The notes beneath the pieces were generated by a model. The model saw only the letters and a program-made list of their open reading frames with translations. It did no database searches and was not told the DNA's origin. The translations under genes were made by a program, and so were the position numbers. 64,000 bases of DNA from Adiantum capillus-veneris. Its lineage: Eukaryota; Streptophyta; Polypodiopsida; Polypodiales; Pteridaceae. Shown piece after piece: positions 45,791 through 55,700 of this stretch. Within the stretch, counting starts at the first letter, position 1. Each line of letters begins with the position of its first letter. The DNA lies in the NCBI GenBank assembly GCA_014529385.2, contig CM043957.1, forward strand, positions 64,290,003 to 64,354,002, read 5' to 3'.

Positions 45791-46740
45791 TTGCTGTTGC
45801 AAAATCTCAGCAAGATTCAATGATCCGAACCTTGAGCTCACCGATCCATGAGATACTTCAAGATTCTCTCTAAGACCCCAAACTGAGGACGCAAAAATGC
45901 TAGCTTTCATCTGCAACCAACTCCGAGCAATTGCACCCGACTTCCATCTGCTACGTCTTTCCGCTCCGGGCTCCGTTAGATGAGCAATCAACTCTTGTTA
46001 GCACCATACACAATATAGCCCCTTCTCGAACTTTGCCGAGGCCCAAAAAACATCAGATGGAACGACTTCCAATGGGGTCACCTGACCCCCGACAAAATTT
46101 CAAGTGGTCATAACTTGCAATCAATAGCTATGATCTTTAATCTGAAAAGATAGATAGGCTTTATAAATCAAGCACTACATGTCCATACACAAACATCCAC
46201 TTGGGCCACTTATCCCCATCTGCCCTACTCGATGAAAATCTTCAATACACTACACCTTCAAACTCCAATATTTGGGCTCCATATCTTGGTTTGATGAGCC
46301 CTCTGGACCTGCTCCTTCAACACTTCAAGCTCTACATTTTTAAGCAAAAAACTAGCCCCCCATTCAATATGCACATGTCAGCAAAACTGGTTCATTTTGA
46401 GGCACTTTTGGTCTACAAAACTCACATAAGGCATACATTCTAATCATCTCTCCTGATATCATGGTAGAATATGGCATAAATCGTTTGTTTGGCAAAACCT
46501 TGAAAATGTAGGTAGATCCTCATCTTTCACCCCGTGCTTGCAAAGAGGTACAACACCACTAAAGACGCCAACAGTTGCCCCAATCATCGAATACACATGA
46601 TCAAACCCCCATGAAACATATTTTTGTTGATCTCGGATCACTAATTAAATCATGCCAACTACACACCTCTGGTAGATTCTCCCACCAATCTCATCTCTAC
46701 ACAAAGCCACACAAGAAACAAGAGCAACCAAAGAGGAATA
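45791..46740. other. Unassigned region
   Basis: No gene I can support; small ORFs on both strands lack recognisable motifs. Several minus-strand stretches read like LTR or leader DNA of an unknown element. Confidence 0.4.
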
Positions 46741-47535
46741 TTGGGGTCCGCTTCAAAATTTGGAGCCCTCACGTGTTGTCACAACACTTGGTGCTCAGGG
46801 AACCACAAAAACCACGCCACAAAGATTTGGATCGCAAATCAAACAAAGGGCAATCAAAGTAATACCACGCAACCCAATATCTCACGCACGAGAGGCCAAG
46901 AGGAGGAAAAGAAACATGCAGTTGAGAAGGAAGAAAAAAGAATTCAAGAAGAACAAAGAAGACAGAGGGATCAAGAGGAATGGTAGAGATCCGAGTTAGA
47001 GAGAGCTCATTGGGAAAACATACAAGCACAAGCAGAGGTAGAGAGGAAGGCGATAGAGGATAGAGCTCAAGCCCCCCAACAAGAAAAGGCTAGGAGCTCA
47101 AGGCCTTCAAAAACACCTCAAAGAACCAAGCAATGTGCAAAGAGAAATAAGAACAAGGTGATGCCTGAAGAACAACAAACCCAAGAGGAGAGGAGGAAAA
47201 AATACAAAAATGATCCTCCTCAATAGGCCAGGTAGGCGGCTCCTCCACCACCGCCAACAACACAAAAAAAGCGGAGATGGAAGCTAGTAACCGTTTCTTG
47301 GCAGAATATTTGAAAGTATCAAAAGAGCATTCAACCCATCATACCCAAAGAGGCATCCTCTCAAGTAGTGAGAGAGATAATGGATGACTAAAGTGATTTC
47401 ATTACATACATACAATCTGTAGCCTTACTAGCCCTACAGGATGCCACTGAAGACATTTTGGTGCAGTTGTTTACGGATGGCATTTTCTGTATGGTGCATG
47501 TTAAGCACGTAAACTGAAAAATACGGATTTAGCTA
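46741..47535 (+). pseudogene. Histone H3-fold pseudogene with centromeric-H3 (CENH3) features
   Basis: A single frame, broken by stops, encodes a long charged N-terminal stretch (EEEKKHAVEKEEKRIQEEQR) and then a histone H3-like protein. QRTKQCAKR at 47119-47145 recalls the H3 start ARTKQTAR. APPPPPTTQKKRRW precedes the fold. KYQKS matches the start of the histone-fold helix region, and IIP with VVREI matches the LLIP and VREI positions. ALQDATEDILVQLF and MVHVKHV match the conserved helix 2 and loop 2. ATED in place of canonical AAEA, IIP in place of canonical LIR, and one extra residue in loop 1 are features of centromeric H3. Stops lie at about 46984, 47224, 47233, 47311, 47389 and 47515. 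There are no introns across a fold that normally has several in CENH3 genes, so I infer a processed copy. The charged N-terminal part may come from another source. Confidence 0.7.
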
Positions 47536-47734
47536 TAGCAATCAATTTGCAAAATGAAAGATGCCTTCATAAGAAATAGTTTATCCCATGCACTCTCTCT
47601 TGATCAGATTTGTAATCTTTTCATATATTGTCAAAGAGTAAAATTTATACGATTCCGTGCAATTGCTGAACTTGATTTTGTACATTGAATTGTTCAGGGT
47701 GTTAAATTTTAAATTGACCTCAACCATGCAAGCA

Positions 47735-48268
47735 TTTGTTGACCGGGGGCACCTCTTGAGGATATTTTTATGAAATTGGACTAGGGGGGGTGCGTGCACA
47801 GACAGGACCACCATGGCGCACAGCTTTCTTGATGGGTCCGATGGCGCAAAAAAAAGCCATGTAGTGACCCGTCGATTGTCGGCAAGCACCTCTTGGGGAT
47901 TTTTTTACAAAAACAGGTGATGGAGGGACGTACAGAGTCAACGAGACCACCACGGAGCATGGCGGCACCCAACGGGGTCACACAAAAAAAAATTCCTTGT
48001 GCGCCACGGCACACAAGGGTAGAACTATTTGAGGGTCGGATGGTTAAAAAAAACCCTATGTGCCACGACGCATAGGGGATAGATCTATCTGCCTGACAGA
48101 TTTTCTCCTTGTGCACCTTGACACACAAGGCTTTTAGTTTGCATCGGCCAATCCCATCGAGCATCTTCATGCTTTGTGGTGGTCTCACTGACTCCATACG
48201 CCCCCTTGTTGCTTGGTTTTGTAAAAAAACCCTCTGAGGTGCCCCTTGATCGATGGGTTGCTGCATGT
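47735..48268. repeat. Inverted-repeat (foldback) element with short hairpins
   Basis: A module of about 110-130 bp with AGCACCTCTTGGGGATTTTT, a run of Ts and AC, then GAGACCACCACGGAGCATGG occurs at 47868-47995, in a direct copy at 47735-47860 and inverted at about 48155-48265. Between the arms are three short hairpins with a CCTTGTG/CACAAGG or CCCTATG/CATAGGG stem (47994-48017, 48054-48078, 48108-48131). It could be a MITE-like or foldback element. The ORF 47781-48284 across it is not a gene. Confidence 0.7.
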
Positions 48269-48440
48269 TTGAGGTTCTATGCATGTGTTGTGGAAATGAA
48301 ACTTATAAGACAATATGAATAAATTTAGAAAATAAGTACAGAGGGTTGACAAAAATCGTTAGCATAAGTAATTATTATGTATTGATTTGACTATTAAGAG
48401 GGGGTTTACCGTCCCAAGACAGTCACTTATCAAAAGAACC

Positions 48441-49445
48441 CTATATCACGTGCGTTCAAGAGGTAATTAATAATACCCCAATATACATACTATGCTTACA
48501 CTGTGAGCCTATCTAAAAAACCCCCACCCCCCTCTGTATGTATACATTTTTATACATTTTGGTCTTTTAATAATCCTCTCTGGTTAACTCACATGATATC
48601 ATACACATTCTAAAAAGTGACCGCCCTGGGTTCACCATTTAGTACCCCCCTATATAATGTGCATTCAACCTGTCTGAATTAATAAAATGGCCCCTTAGTT
48701 TAGGATTTTTTTCCAAACCTGAATATAAAACTCCTTACTTTAATGTATGTCTGTTAAATTGCCTAAATTTTTTGCATTTTAAAATCCCTCCTTTTGAACT
48801 CACGTTATACACTAACATGATTACATAGTGCACTCCCCGAGATCATGGTCAATTAGTTTTACTACAAATGACATATGTGGCTATGGGGCTAATGGTGGCT
48901 GACTTGATGCCAAGGGATTTCACAATTTCCTATGGGTTTGCTACCCCTTGACCTGGCTCAAGGCATAGTGGGAGAGGACTGATCCTAGTCTGTAAAGGCA
49001 TACAATTCTGCCTCTTGGTCCACCAATATACATTTGTGAGAATTTTGGGTGAGGGAATCTTTAGCGAGCATGGCTGTTAATGCTTTATACTTGAGCAACT
49101 CCAAAAAACCATTCTTGGAGAACTCTGTGGTGAGAAACTCAAAGAATCGATGGCCCAGGTGGCTCAAACAGTGCCAAAGTGAGCTATCCATCTTGGGGGC
49201 ATCACTATGAATAGATTGTGTATATCACATGTGTTCAAGGACTATTTATAAAACTCCTTATCTGTGAAATTTTTATGAATAAAATACACCCTTTTTCTAT
49301 TCAATCTGTAAAATTTTCTCCAATTTTATTTTATGGTGTCCTTCTTTGTGTGAAAATGTGAGAAAAAATGCAATTTAATAATCCTTTTACTATACTGACA
49401 TGATAGTCACATAATTATTAAGTGACCCCCCCGAGCTATCCATAC
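48441..49445. repeat. Degenerate repeat, three scattered copies
   Basis: A block starting TATATCACGTGCGTTCAAG and later containing ACTCACATGATATCA ... AAAGTGACC recurs from about 48441, 48650 and 49225. It is interspersed with the minus-strand ORF 48985-49191. The copies are weak but keep the same order. Confidence 0.55.
48985..49191 (-). CDS. Uncharacterised ORF (possible exon)
   Basis: 68 codons, MDSSLWHCLSHLGHRFFEF. The LWHxxLxHLGH stretch faintly recalls the Copia pre-integrase motif, but nothing else supports that. It may be the last exon of a decayed minus-strand gene starting near 50541. Confidence 0.3.
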   Translation of the reverse strand: MDSSLWHCLSHLGHRFFEFLTTEFSKNGFLELLKYKALTAMLAKDSLTQNSHKCILVDQEAELYAFTD

Positions 49446-49527
49446 TCAAGGGCATGTTGTGTGAACCCATAGTACACATTGCAAACTTATCAACATGGTA
49501 TGCCATCACAATAGACAATACATCAGG

Positions 49528-49848
49528 TTATAATATGTTTACATCAGTTTCTTCATCCTTATCTTCAATATTTTTCTTTGTAAGATTGATGCTAGATCGA
49601 TCATCTCTACCCATCACAATCAATGGTTTGTGTGGATGAAAAGTTATTTTCCGAACACTTTCATAAAATGAGGCACATGGTTTGATTTCCACAAGTGTAC
49701 TTCCTACTGTTTGCACCAACTTCTGTTTGTTTTCATTGGGGAGGAAAGAGAGGCTTGCTGGGAAACCTTGGTCTTCAAAGTCAATTTGAAATTTGACTTT
49801 CTCTTCCTTTCCACTGGGATCCTTCATGCCCGCATAGATAGAAAGCAC
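49528..49848 (-). CDS. Uncharacterised ORF (possible exon)
   Basis: 106 codons with ordinary amino-acid composition (FEDQGFPASLSFLPNENKQK, PHKPLIVMGRDDR) and an acidic tail. Composition suggests real or once-real coding sequence. No family recognised. Lies between ORFs on the same strand. Confidence 0.4.
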   Translation of the reverse strand: MLSIYAGMKDPSGKEEKVKFQIDFEDQGFPASLSFLPNENKQKLVQTVGSTLVEIKPCASFYESVRKITFHPHKPLIVMGRDDRSSINLTKKNIEDKDEETDVNIL

Positions 49849-50116
49849 TACGAGAGACTCATCTTTAAGGTCCTAGTGTTTTAGAAATGTTGTCAAGGAA
49901 CAAAAAATGACAATCATCCATCACCACTGCATGCAAAGTGAGAATTTAGAGGTCTAGGACTTCCTCCAACACCTCATCTCGCTCTATCATCTGATCTCCC
50001 CCCTCAGTGGGGCTGGAGAGGAAGGGTGACATAGATGCTTCAGGCTGCTCATTAATCTCTTTGATAACTTCATTTGATTCCTCCACAATGGTCACAAGTG
50101 GCCTTTGGTTGACCTT

Positions 50117-50541
50117 TTACTTTGATTTTCTGTTATCCATGTCCTCAAGGACAAGTAAGTCCAGAACCATGCCCCAAGAAATGAATTGGGTGTCTATGCA
50201 CCCCATGCCCAAATCTATGAGATCATCCTCATCCGGAGTCCTGTAGTCCCATTTCATGAGGCCTTTAATAAACCTCAACAAGAGAAAGCAAAAGGTTTTT
50301 TTGGCTGCATAGAGATGCTTGAGTAAATTCCCTAGCAGCCATGCCATGTTGAATCCCTCAAAGACTATGGAATATTCTTTGATGTGTTGCAACATGTAGT
50401 CAAGAAAGCTTTTGAATGCCTCTGCACAAAGGTTTGCAACGGCCTGCATGTCAATTTTCTCCTGGAACACACTGAGTAGTCCATGTCAATCCGCAAGTCC
50501 TACCTTTTCTAGTTGTGTGAGAAGTGTGTCAGTAGACATTG
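50117..50541 (-). pseudogene. Uncharacterised gene remnant, first part
   Basis: From ATG at 50541 (MSTDTLLTQLEKVGLAD) a TGA interrupts; the frame continues as FQEKIDMQAVANLCAEAFK and a hydrophobic helix-rich segment (FNMAWLLGNLLKHLYAAKK) to WDYRTPDEDDLIDLG and a stop at 50117. A further acidic frame (VTIVEESNEVIKEINEQPE) runs to about 49945. I do not recognise it. It could be host-derived or an internal part of an unknown element. Confidence 0.4.
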
Positions 50542-50819
50542 CTCCTTCATGAGAAGAAGATGCAAAGAGAGCTTAGAGCTAGAGTTTTGTGAATGTGAGA
50601 ATGGAGTTTAAAACCTAGGAAGGCACTTATATACCCAAAGTCATGTTTTAAAAATAACTTTAAATTAACATCAAAATAGCTTAAAACTATAATTTTAAAC
50701 AAAATCATGTGACAAAGCATTGTAATACACCAACCTTGAAAACATTTGTGCTCCACATCAAAGAAATTGCACGTTTCAATTGAAAACTTGAACAAGTTGA
50801 GAATAAACAAGTATGCCCA

Positions 50820-51192
50820 AAAACAAGATTCAAAACACTGTATGTATTATTGGGATCAAAATCCCTGCCAGTAAGAAGCTTTTACAAAAATACATCGCGG
50901 AAACAAAATGTCCTCACACAAAAAGCTCTTCTCTTTTATGGAGCGAACAACCTTTTCATTTATTACAAGGATATATTTCCTGGGCAGGGTATATTTGAGA
51001 TTAAGATACTCACAAAGATGACGGATGTGCTAGTCATTATTCACTGCAATGTCGTGCAGTGCAACATTATGGAGACATATTTGTAGGTCAATTGATTCTC
51101 TAGCAGGAACATCAGAGTCTAGTGCCTCTCATTCTCCTGTTGTTACCTTCCATCTTCTATAGGGAAAGACCATTGACAAGATGTACTTTGCA
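50820..51192 (+). repeat. Copia-type LTR, 3' end (start not seen)
   Basis: The LTR end ACTTTGCA at 51192 is followed by ATA and a PBS. The left boundary is unknown, and 50820 is a guess. Confidence 0.4.
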
Positions 51193-51195
51193 ATA

Positions 51196-51207
51196 TGGTA
51201 TCAGAAC
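51196..51207 (+). other. Primer-binding site, initiator-Met tRNA type (Copia)
   Basis: TGGTATCAGAAC, one base from the usual TGGTATCAGAGC. A short frame with MDSSSLATLNL follows at 51315, as at the start of Copia gag, then the sequence is interrupted by the Tat-3 LTR at 51348. Confidence 0.65.
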
Positions 51208-51347
51208 ACCATATTGTCAGCAACTGCAGAGCACTTGATTCTATCTCCCTGGTGGTTTACCACCTTAGTCTCCCATCCAGCTGCAACTCTCAACCTCTCA
51301 ACCATCTTAATTTGATGGATTCATCCTCACTCGCAACTCTCAACCTG

Positions 51348-52479
51348 TGATAACTCCTTTGTAAATGCCTTTCCCACTCTCTTATCTCCCTAATAAATTT
51401 GGCAAGCTATTGTAAATTATATTTACCCTAAGTCCCACACACCTTCTCTCTTGGCTATGGGAATTTTTAAGCAGGAGACAAGATGGGGCCACAATCACAC
51501 GTACCCCATTTTCATAGTCACTAATATATTCCATATTTTTTGAAAATTTCTAAATCCTCCCCTATTCCCTATACTATACACACATGCAAACACACAAACA
51601 CACAAACCATATTGAGAGGATGAGGCACCACCCCATGTACACACATGATTCTCATTGAGGGAATGCAACACATGATGCACACACATAGGAAGAGTTATGG
51701 AACATGTAAAACATAGTACACACTCTACCCTTCCATCACCATCAACATACACAACCTCCTGAGCTCACAATGGAGGACTCAACATTCAATATTGACAACA
51801 ATAAAGGACACTCTCAACTCCCATCTATCAATGATGCATCCCATCATCTCCTCCCTTCTCTTTTTCCCTTCTCCGCTCATTATACCCTTTCCCTTCTAGT
51901 AGTCTACTTTCTTCATTATGCCAATCCATGTGTCTCATTGGCAAGAAAATTCTTGTGACCATCTTAGTGGTTTTCTAACTTTGTGTTGAGGTGTTGGTTT
52001 TGTCACCTCTTGTATGAATTATAATCCATACACTCTCTTTTTCCCTTCTCCGCTCATTATACCCTTTCCCTTCTAGTAGTCTACTTTCTTCATTATGCCA
52101 ATCCATGTGTCTCATTGGCAAGAAAATTCTTGTGACTATCTTAGTGGTTTTCTACCTTTGTGTTGAGGTGTTGGTTTTGTCACCTCTTGTATGAATGATA
52201 ATCCATACACTCTCTTGTGTTCACTCTCTCTCCGATCTCATCCTGGACTGCCAAATCCCACATGTTGTGTGAGTTAGTGGATTCATTCGTAGCATGTTTT
52301 TTTTTGTGAGACGGTTAATATTGTGTCTTTAGTGTTTTCTTTTTATCATATCCACATAATTGCTATGTGGTGCACAAAATTTTTCTCTAGGTAGAGCATC
52401 TTTTCTTGAGGTGATAGGTGGCTCCGGCTAGATGGAGGTGTAGAGGCCAACCCCACCAAAGTGTGATTTATCACCATCA
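51348..52479 (+). repeat. Tat-3 5' LTR with 177-bp tandem duplication
   Basis: Starts TGATAACTCC and ends CACCATCA. GATGGGGCCACAATCACACG parallels the Tat-1 GTGGGGCCCACAGTCACATG. A 177-bp segment starting CTCTTTTTCCCTTCTCCGC is duplicated in tandem (51858-52034 and 52035-52211), nearly identical. Confidence 0.75.
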
Positions 52480-52485
52480 TTTCAT

Positions 52486-52503
52486 TGATGCCCCCATGGA
52501 GAA
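52486..52503 (+). other. Tat-3 primer-binding site, degraded
   Basis: TGATGCCCCCATGGAGAA just after the LTR matches Tat-1 TGGTGCCCCCACCGAGGA at 13 of 18 positions. Confidence 0.55.
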
Positions 52504-52562
52504 GGGCTTTGAAAAGACCTTCCATATACCAAAAGAAAAGCTAAGGATGTGTGTAATCAATT

Positions 52563-52700
52563 ATGGATGAGTGGCTCAAAGAGTTTTCAAAATGGAGGGC
52601 TAAAGAAGAAGAAAGTGTGGAAGCATTGAAGGCCTCCATTGAGGTGCTACCGCGAGGTTGTAGTGCTATCAATATCCAAGAGGTAAACCCCCTATCTTGA
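52563..52700 (+). CDS. Leader mini-ORF (MDEWL peptide) of Tat-3
   Basis: An uninterrupted 45-residue ORF, MDEWLKEFSKWRAKEEESVE, then ALKASIEVLPRGCSAINIQ and a stop. It is homologous to the Tat-1 leader ORF at 16151 and similarly placed after the PBS. Being open here but broken in Tat-1, with matching residues over its length, it was probably translated in the ancestor. Function unknown. Confidence 0.55.
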   Translation: MDEWLKEFSKWRAKEEESVEALKASIEVLPRGCSAINIQEVNPLS

Positions 52701-53832
52701 ATTTTTTGTGCTAATCCCAAATCAATAACATCAAGCAGGAGGTCTATAAGGTGTCATCATTGTTGTCAACCAAGGAGTTCTTTCAGTGGGTGCCACCAAA
52801 GGAGATTAAAAAGTGGTGGTACTATTCTCCTTCGACAGTTGCATGGGCATAGTCATGTTAGTAGGTTCTCACATTTCACCTAGTTTTCCTACACCCATAC
52901 CTACACCTCCTCCACCTATCCCACCTACACCCACAACTAGTCCCTCCCTCTCTTTTATACCAAAAGACTCAAAGAGTTTCCTCCTCAAATGATCACCACA
53001 TCTTTTAAGAAAAAAGGTAAATCATTCAAAATATTTTTAAATCTCATGAGCAAGAAATTAATCACAACAACAATGGATTCTACATCGTTTACCCAGTGAA
53101 TTGGTAGAGCTAGTCATTGAAAATATCTTTGACGTGGGGTTCACCTGGTAAAAAGGCAAAACCGTTCACAATCAAGGAGTGTTTTTTTGGGACAAGGCTA
53201 CAATGATGACTTTTCAAACCCTTGGTATGTATCAGTTTGATTGGGATTGATACAAGTGGTAAGACTCACCACTTATCTCATCACACCTGTGTATGCATTG
53301 GATGGAACTCTCACTTCTATAACATAAAATTTCTCAAGGATGCACAATCAATGCTCTTCCAAGAAATTGCAAGAGGAGCAATTCTAGAGTTGGAAGATGA
53401 AGACAAACTTGTCTTATGGTACTACAAATTCATTCTCTACTACCAAGAACTCTACACCTTTGGCTATAACCTTCCATCACAAATGAAGGAGCCCTTTTGT
53501 TTTATCATGTGATGGATCAACCAAACCAACCATTTCCAACAGGTCAGCCGTATGCTCCATAGTGCATCCAATCTGTTTGCATCATTCTTGTTTGGAAGAT
53601 GCTCTATCAGCAAGTCATGATAGCCATGCTTGATGGTGAGTGAGTGCACAAAATTAATACCTTTGATCAACCATTCATCTTACTCCTCATCCATCACCAT
53701 GTTTCTTTTGATGTGTGTATTTTAATCCTTGTATAAACCATGCATTTCTTAATCTTATTAAAGAAAACAAAAAATAATCGTTCACAAAAAAGTGTTTGTG
53801 ATTGTCTCCTCAAAAAACAAAACATTACTACT
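52701..53832. other. Tat-3 leader, mostly unassigned
   Basis: Contains scattered frames, such as 53222-53512 and STKEFFQWVPPKEIKKWWYY near 52770, that may be remnants of an ORF upstream of gag. None is convincing. Confidence 0.4.
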
Positions 53833-53973
53833 TGGGCAAGTATCTCTTTTCCCACATTCAATGGTGTAAAGGGAGAAGACACCACCTTTAACTTTATGGA
53901 TAATTTTTATATTGCTTGTTTATTTTCCAACAAGAATGATGATGTTCACGAGTACACATTTTCCCTCAACTAA
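53833..53973 (+). pseudogene. Tat-3 gag fragment
   Basis: WASISFPTFNGVKGEDTTFN and FYIACLFSNKNDD align with the start of Tat-1 gag (MASVAFPTFKGKKGEDLVTD, FEVACVVSNKDTD). The start codon has become TGG and the frame ends after about 45 codons; nothing more of gag or pol follows. Confidence 0.75.
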
Positions 53974-54094
53974 TGAAAGAACACCATTTTAGATGAAATG
54001 GGAAAATCCCACATCTTTGGGACTAATTTCAACGCCTATGGATTCCTATTTCCCATTAAATTTGGAAAATTTTCATTTAATTTGGGAATGCGAC

Positions 54095-54358
54095 AAAGAG
54101 ATAGATTCTCAAGAAAATGGTGGTGTTGAGAAACACCTTTCAAAATTTTTATTTTTATGTGGGTGTTTCAAAACACTTCATAAAAGAGATAGATTCTCAA
54201 GAAAATGGTGGTGTTGAGAAACACCTTTTAAAATTATTATTTTTATGTGGGTGTTTCAAAACAATTCATAAAAGAGATAGATTCCCAAGAAAATGGTGGT
54301 GTTGAGAAACACCTTTTAGAATTTTTATTTTTATGTGGGTGTTTAAAAATACTTCATA
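54095..54358. repeat. 88-bp tandem repeat, three copies
   Basis: Units start at 54095, 54183 and 54271 with AAAGAGATAGATTC(T/C)CAAG and GTGTTGAGAAACACCTTT. Copies differ by few bases. GGTGTTGAGAAACACC is itself a small palindrome. Confidence 0.93.
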
Positions 54359-54407
54359 AAATCATACATAAGCTGGGGAAATAAAACAATGAGGAAGATA
54401 TGAAATG

Positions 54408-54989
54408 CTATTCAATTTCTCCTATTAAGCTAGCATGTGCCTTCTCCATGACATTTGATGGGATCTTGATTGTTTCTGCAATTCTTCCACCCCTTGGATT
54501 CCATGACCATACAATTGTATCAACACACTCCCAGCGCTTTGGGTCAGCAAGATTGCAACACCAACTCTTTTTCCAACAATCCTCATACTGTTCTTGGATT
54601 GTGGGATTTCGTTTTTGATGTTTTGGTGCCCAATACTGAATCAGAACTTTCTTGTAGTTAGGAGATGATTTGTCTACATCAACGTTTGACTCTGCCACTC
54701 CTAGCCATATCGGATATTCAGGATCTGCGGGTCTCACAAGAACAAGATCCCCTTTTCTTACATCAATTTGAGGCCTAAAGGCCTCTTGTGGCCTTGCACT
54801 TTGAGGACCAACATAGTGATCATTCAATTCTTCATATCCTTGAAACTCATCTCTGTCTTCCTCTATCTCTTGCATTCTATGACTCCCTACAGTCTTTGGC
54901 CAAAATGTTGTATATTCACCAATGTGTTTATTGGTTGGTTGTTCAAGCTCATTGATTATGTTTTGCCAATAAGTGATAACAGGCTCCAT
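54408..54989 (-). CDS. Uncharacterised Trp-rich domain protein, downstream exon
   Basis: A 193-codon ORF on the minus strand, 98 bp after the DUF8039-like ORF. Central segment: KGDLVLVRPADPEYPIWLGV, then KKVLIQYWAPK, EQYEDCWKKSWCC, WECVDTIVWSWNPRGG and IKIP. The GDLVLVRP...P.WLG start recalls a BAH-like or chromatin-reader beta domain. Similar stretches exist in transposon-linked plant proteins as far as I recall. No stops interrupt it. Likely the 3' exon of the gene that starts at about 55609. Confidence 0.5.
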   Translation of the reverse strand: MEPVITYWQNIINELEQPTNKHIGEYTTFWPKTVGSHRMQEIEEDRDEFQGYEELNDHYVGPQSARPQEAFRPQIDVRKGDLVLVRPADPEYPIWLGVAESNVDVDKSSPNYKKVLIQYWAPKHQKRNPTIQEQYEDCWKKSWCCNLADPKRWECVDTIVWSWNPRGGRIAETIKIPSNVMEKAHASLIGEIE

Positions 54990-55087
54990 GTATTTTGTGG
55001 AGTCATGGTCCTTTCCCTTTAATAGAGAACATCTTTTCCAAAATTCAAGATATGACTTAATCCCTTAAATAACAAGCGGACTATCTC

Positions 55088-55609
55088 TCAAATAGTAGCC
55101 TCATCTGCATAGGATGTTTCGATACCAATACCAATGTTATCTTCACCTAGCTCACCAAAGTTTACAGAGTCAAACGGACACACATACATGACAACCCCTT
55201 CAGCTACTACATGTGTTTTGCTTTCATCCCAAAGTTGAACCCTCTTATCCTTCCAAACCTCTCTGTAGCTCATTCCATTACATTGTGCATCCAATGCTCC
55301 TTTTGCTTTGTCAGCCTCATGCATAGAAGCCCCTTTGTACTGCATCTCATTTATATGCTGCAACAACCCACTACTCCATTTCACAATACTATGAAAAGCA
55401 TCTCCCACTGTAAATGCATCCATCCTTGGAAAAGGGATGAGTGCTTTCTTTTCAAAACACAAATCAACTGACACCGATACATTGCCTTCCCCAATAAGCA
55501 TTCCAGAACAATATGCACTTGGATTTATTTCAAATACAGTCCCAATGGCAACCTTTTGTGTCGCTACAAACATGCACACTCTATCACCATGATTGAAATT
55601 AGCCATACC
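55088..55609 (-). CDS. DUF8039-like protein, upstream exon
   Basis: An open ORF runs 55723-55088, but its first 39 codons overlap satellite DNA. On the minus strand CTTCTTGCAG|GTATGGC is an excellent 3' splice site directly before MANFNHGDRVCMFVATQKV, so I place the exon start at 55609. It contains two related modules: IGTVFEINPSAYCSGMLIGE ... VSVDL ... ALIPFPRM, and VAEGVVMYVCPFDSVNFGEL. It is the intact relative of the pseudogene at 9014-9662. Continues toward 54989-54408. Function unknown; transposon-associated protein is the likeliest. Confidence 0.55.
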   Translation of the reverse strand, partial: GMANFNHGDRVCMFVATQKVAIGTVFEINPSAYCSGMLIGEGNVSVSVDLCFEKKALIPFPRMDAFTVGDAFHSIVKWSSGLLQHINEMQYKGASMHEADKAKGALDAQCNGMSYREVWKDKRVQLWDESKTHVVAEGVVMYVCPFDSVNFGELGEDNIGIGIETSYADEATI

Positions 55610-55700
55610 TGCAAGAAGATTGCAAGAATAATTGTTAAACAAACCGCTTGCAGAGTATATTGATTTACGTAGCATAAAGCATAACAAGTATGTATGAGAA

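Larger units (their letters stand above)
51348..53973 (+). mobile_element. Tat-3: 5' part of a third Tat element
   Basis: An LTR, PBS-like site, MDEWL leader ORF and the start of gag occur in Tat order; protease, pol and 3' LTR are absent. It is inserted into the Copia remnant. Confidence 0.75.

Noticed and set aside
45767-45991. Minus-strand ORF MIAHLTEPGAERRSRWKSG
   Set aside because: Briefly considered as organelle-derived, but no conserved motif could be confirmed.
47781-48284. 167-codon minus-strand ORF
   Set aside because: It spans an inverted-repeat element and both of its arms; the apparent protein similarity is internal repetition.
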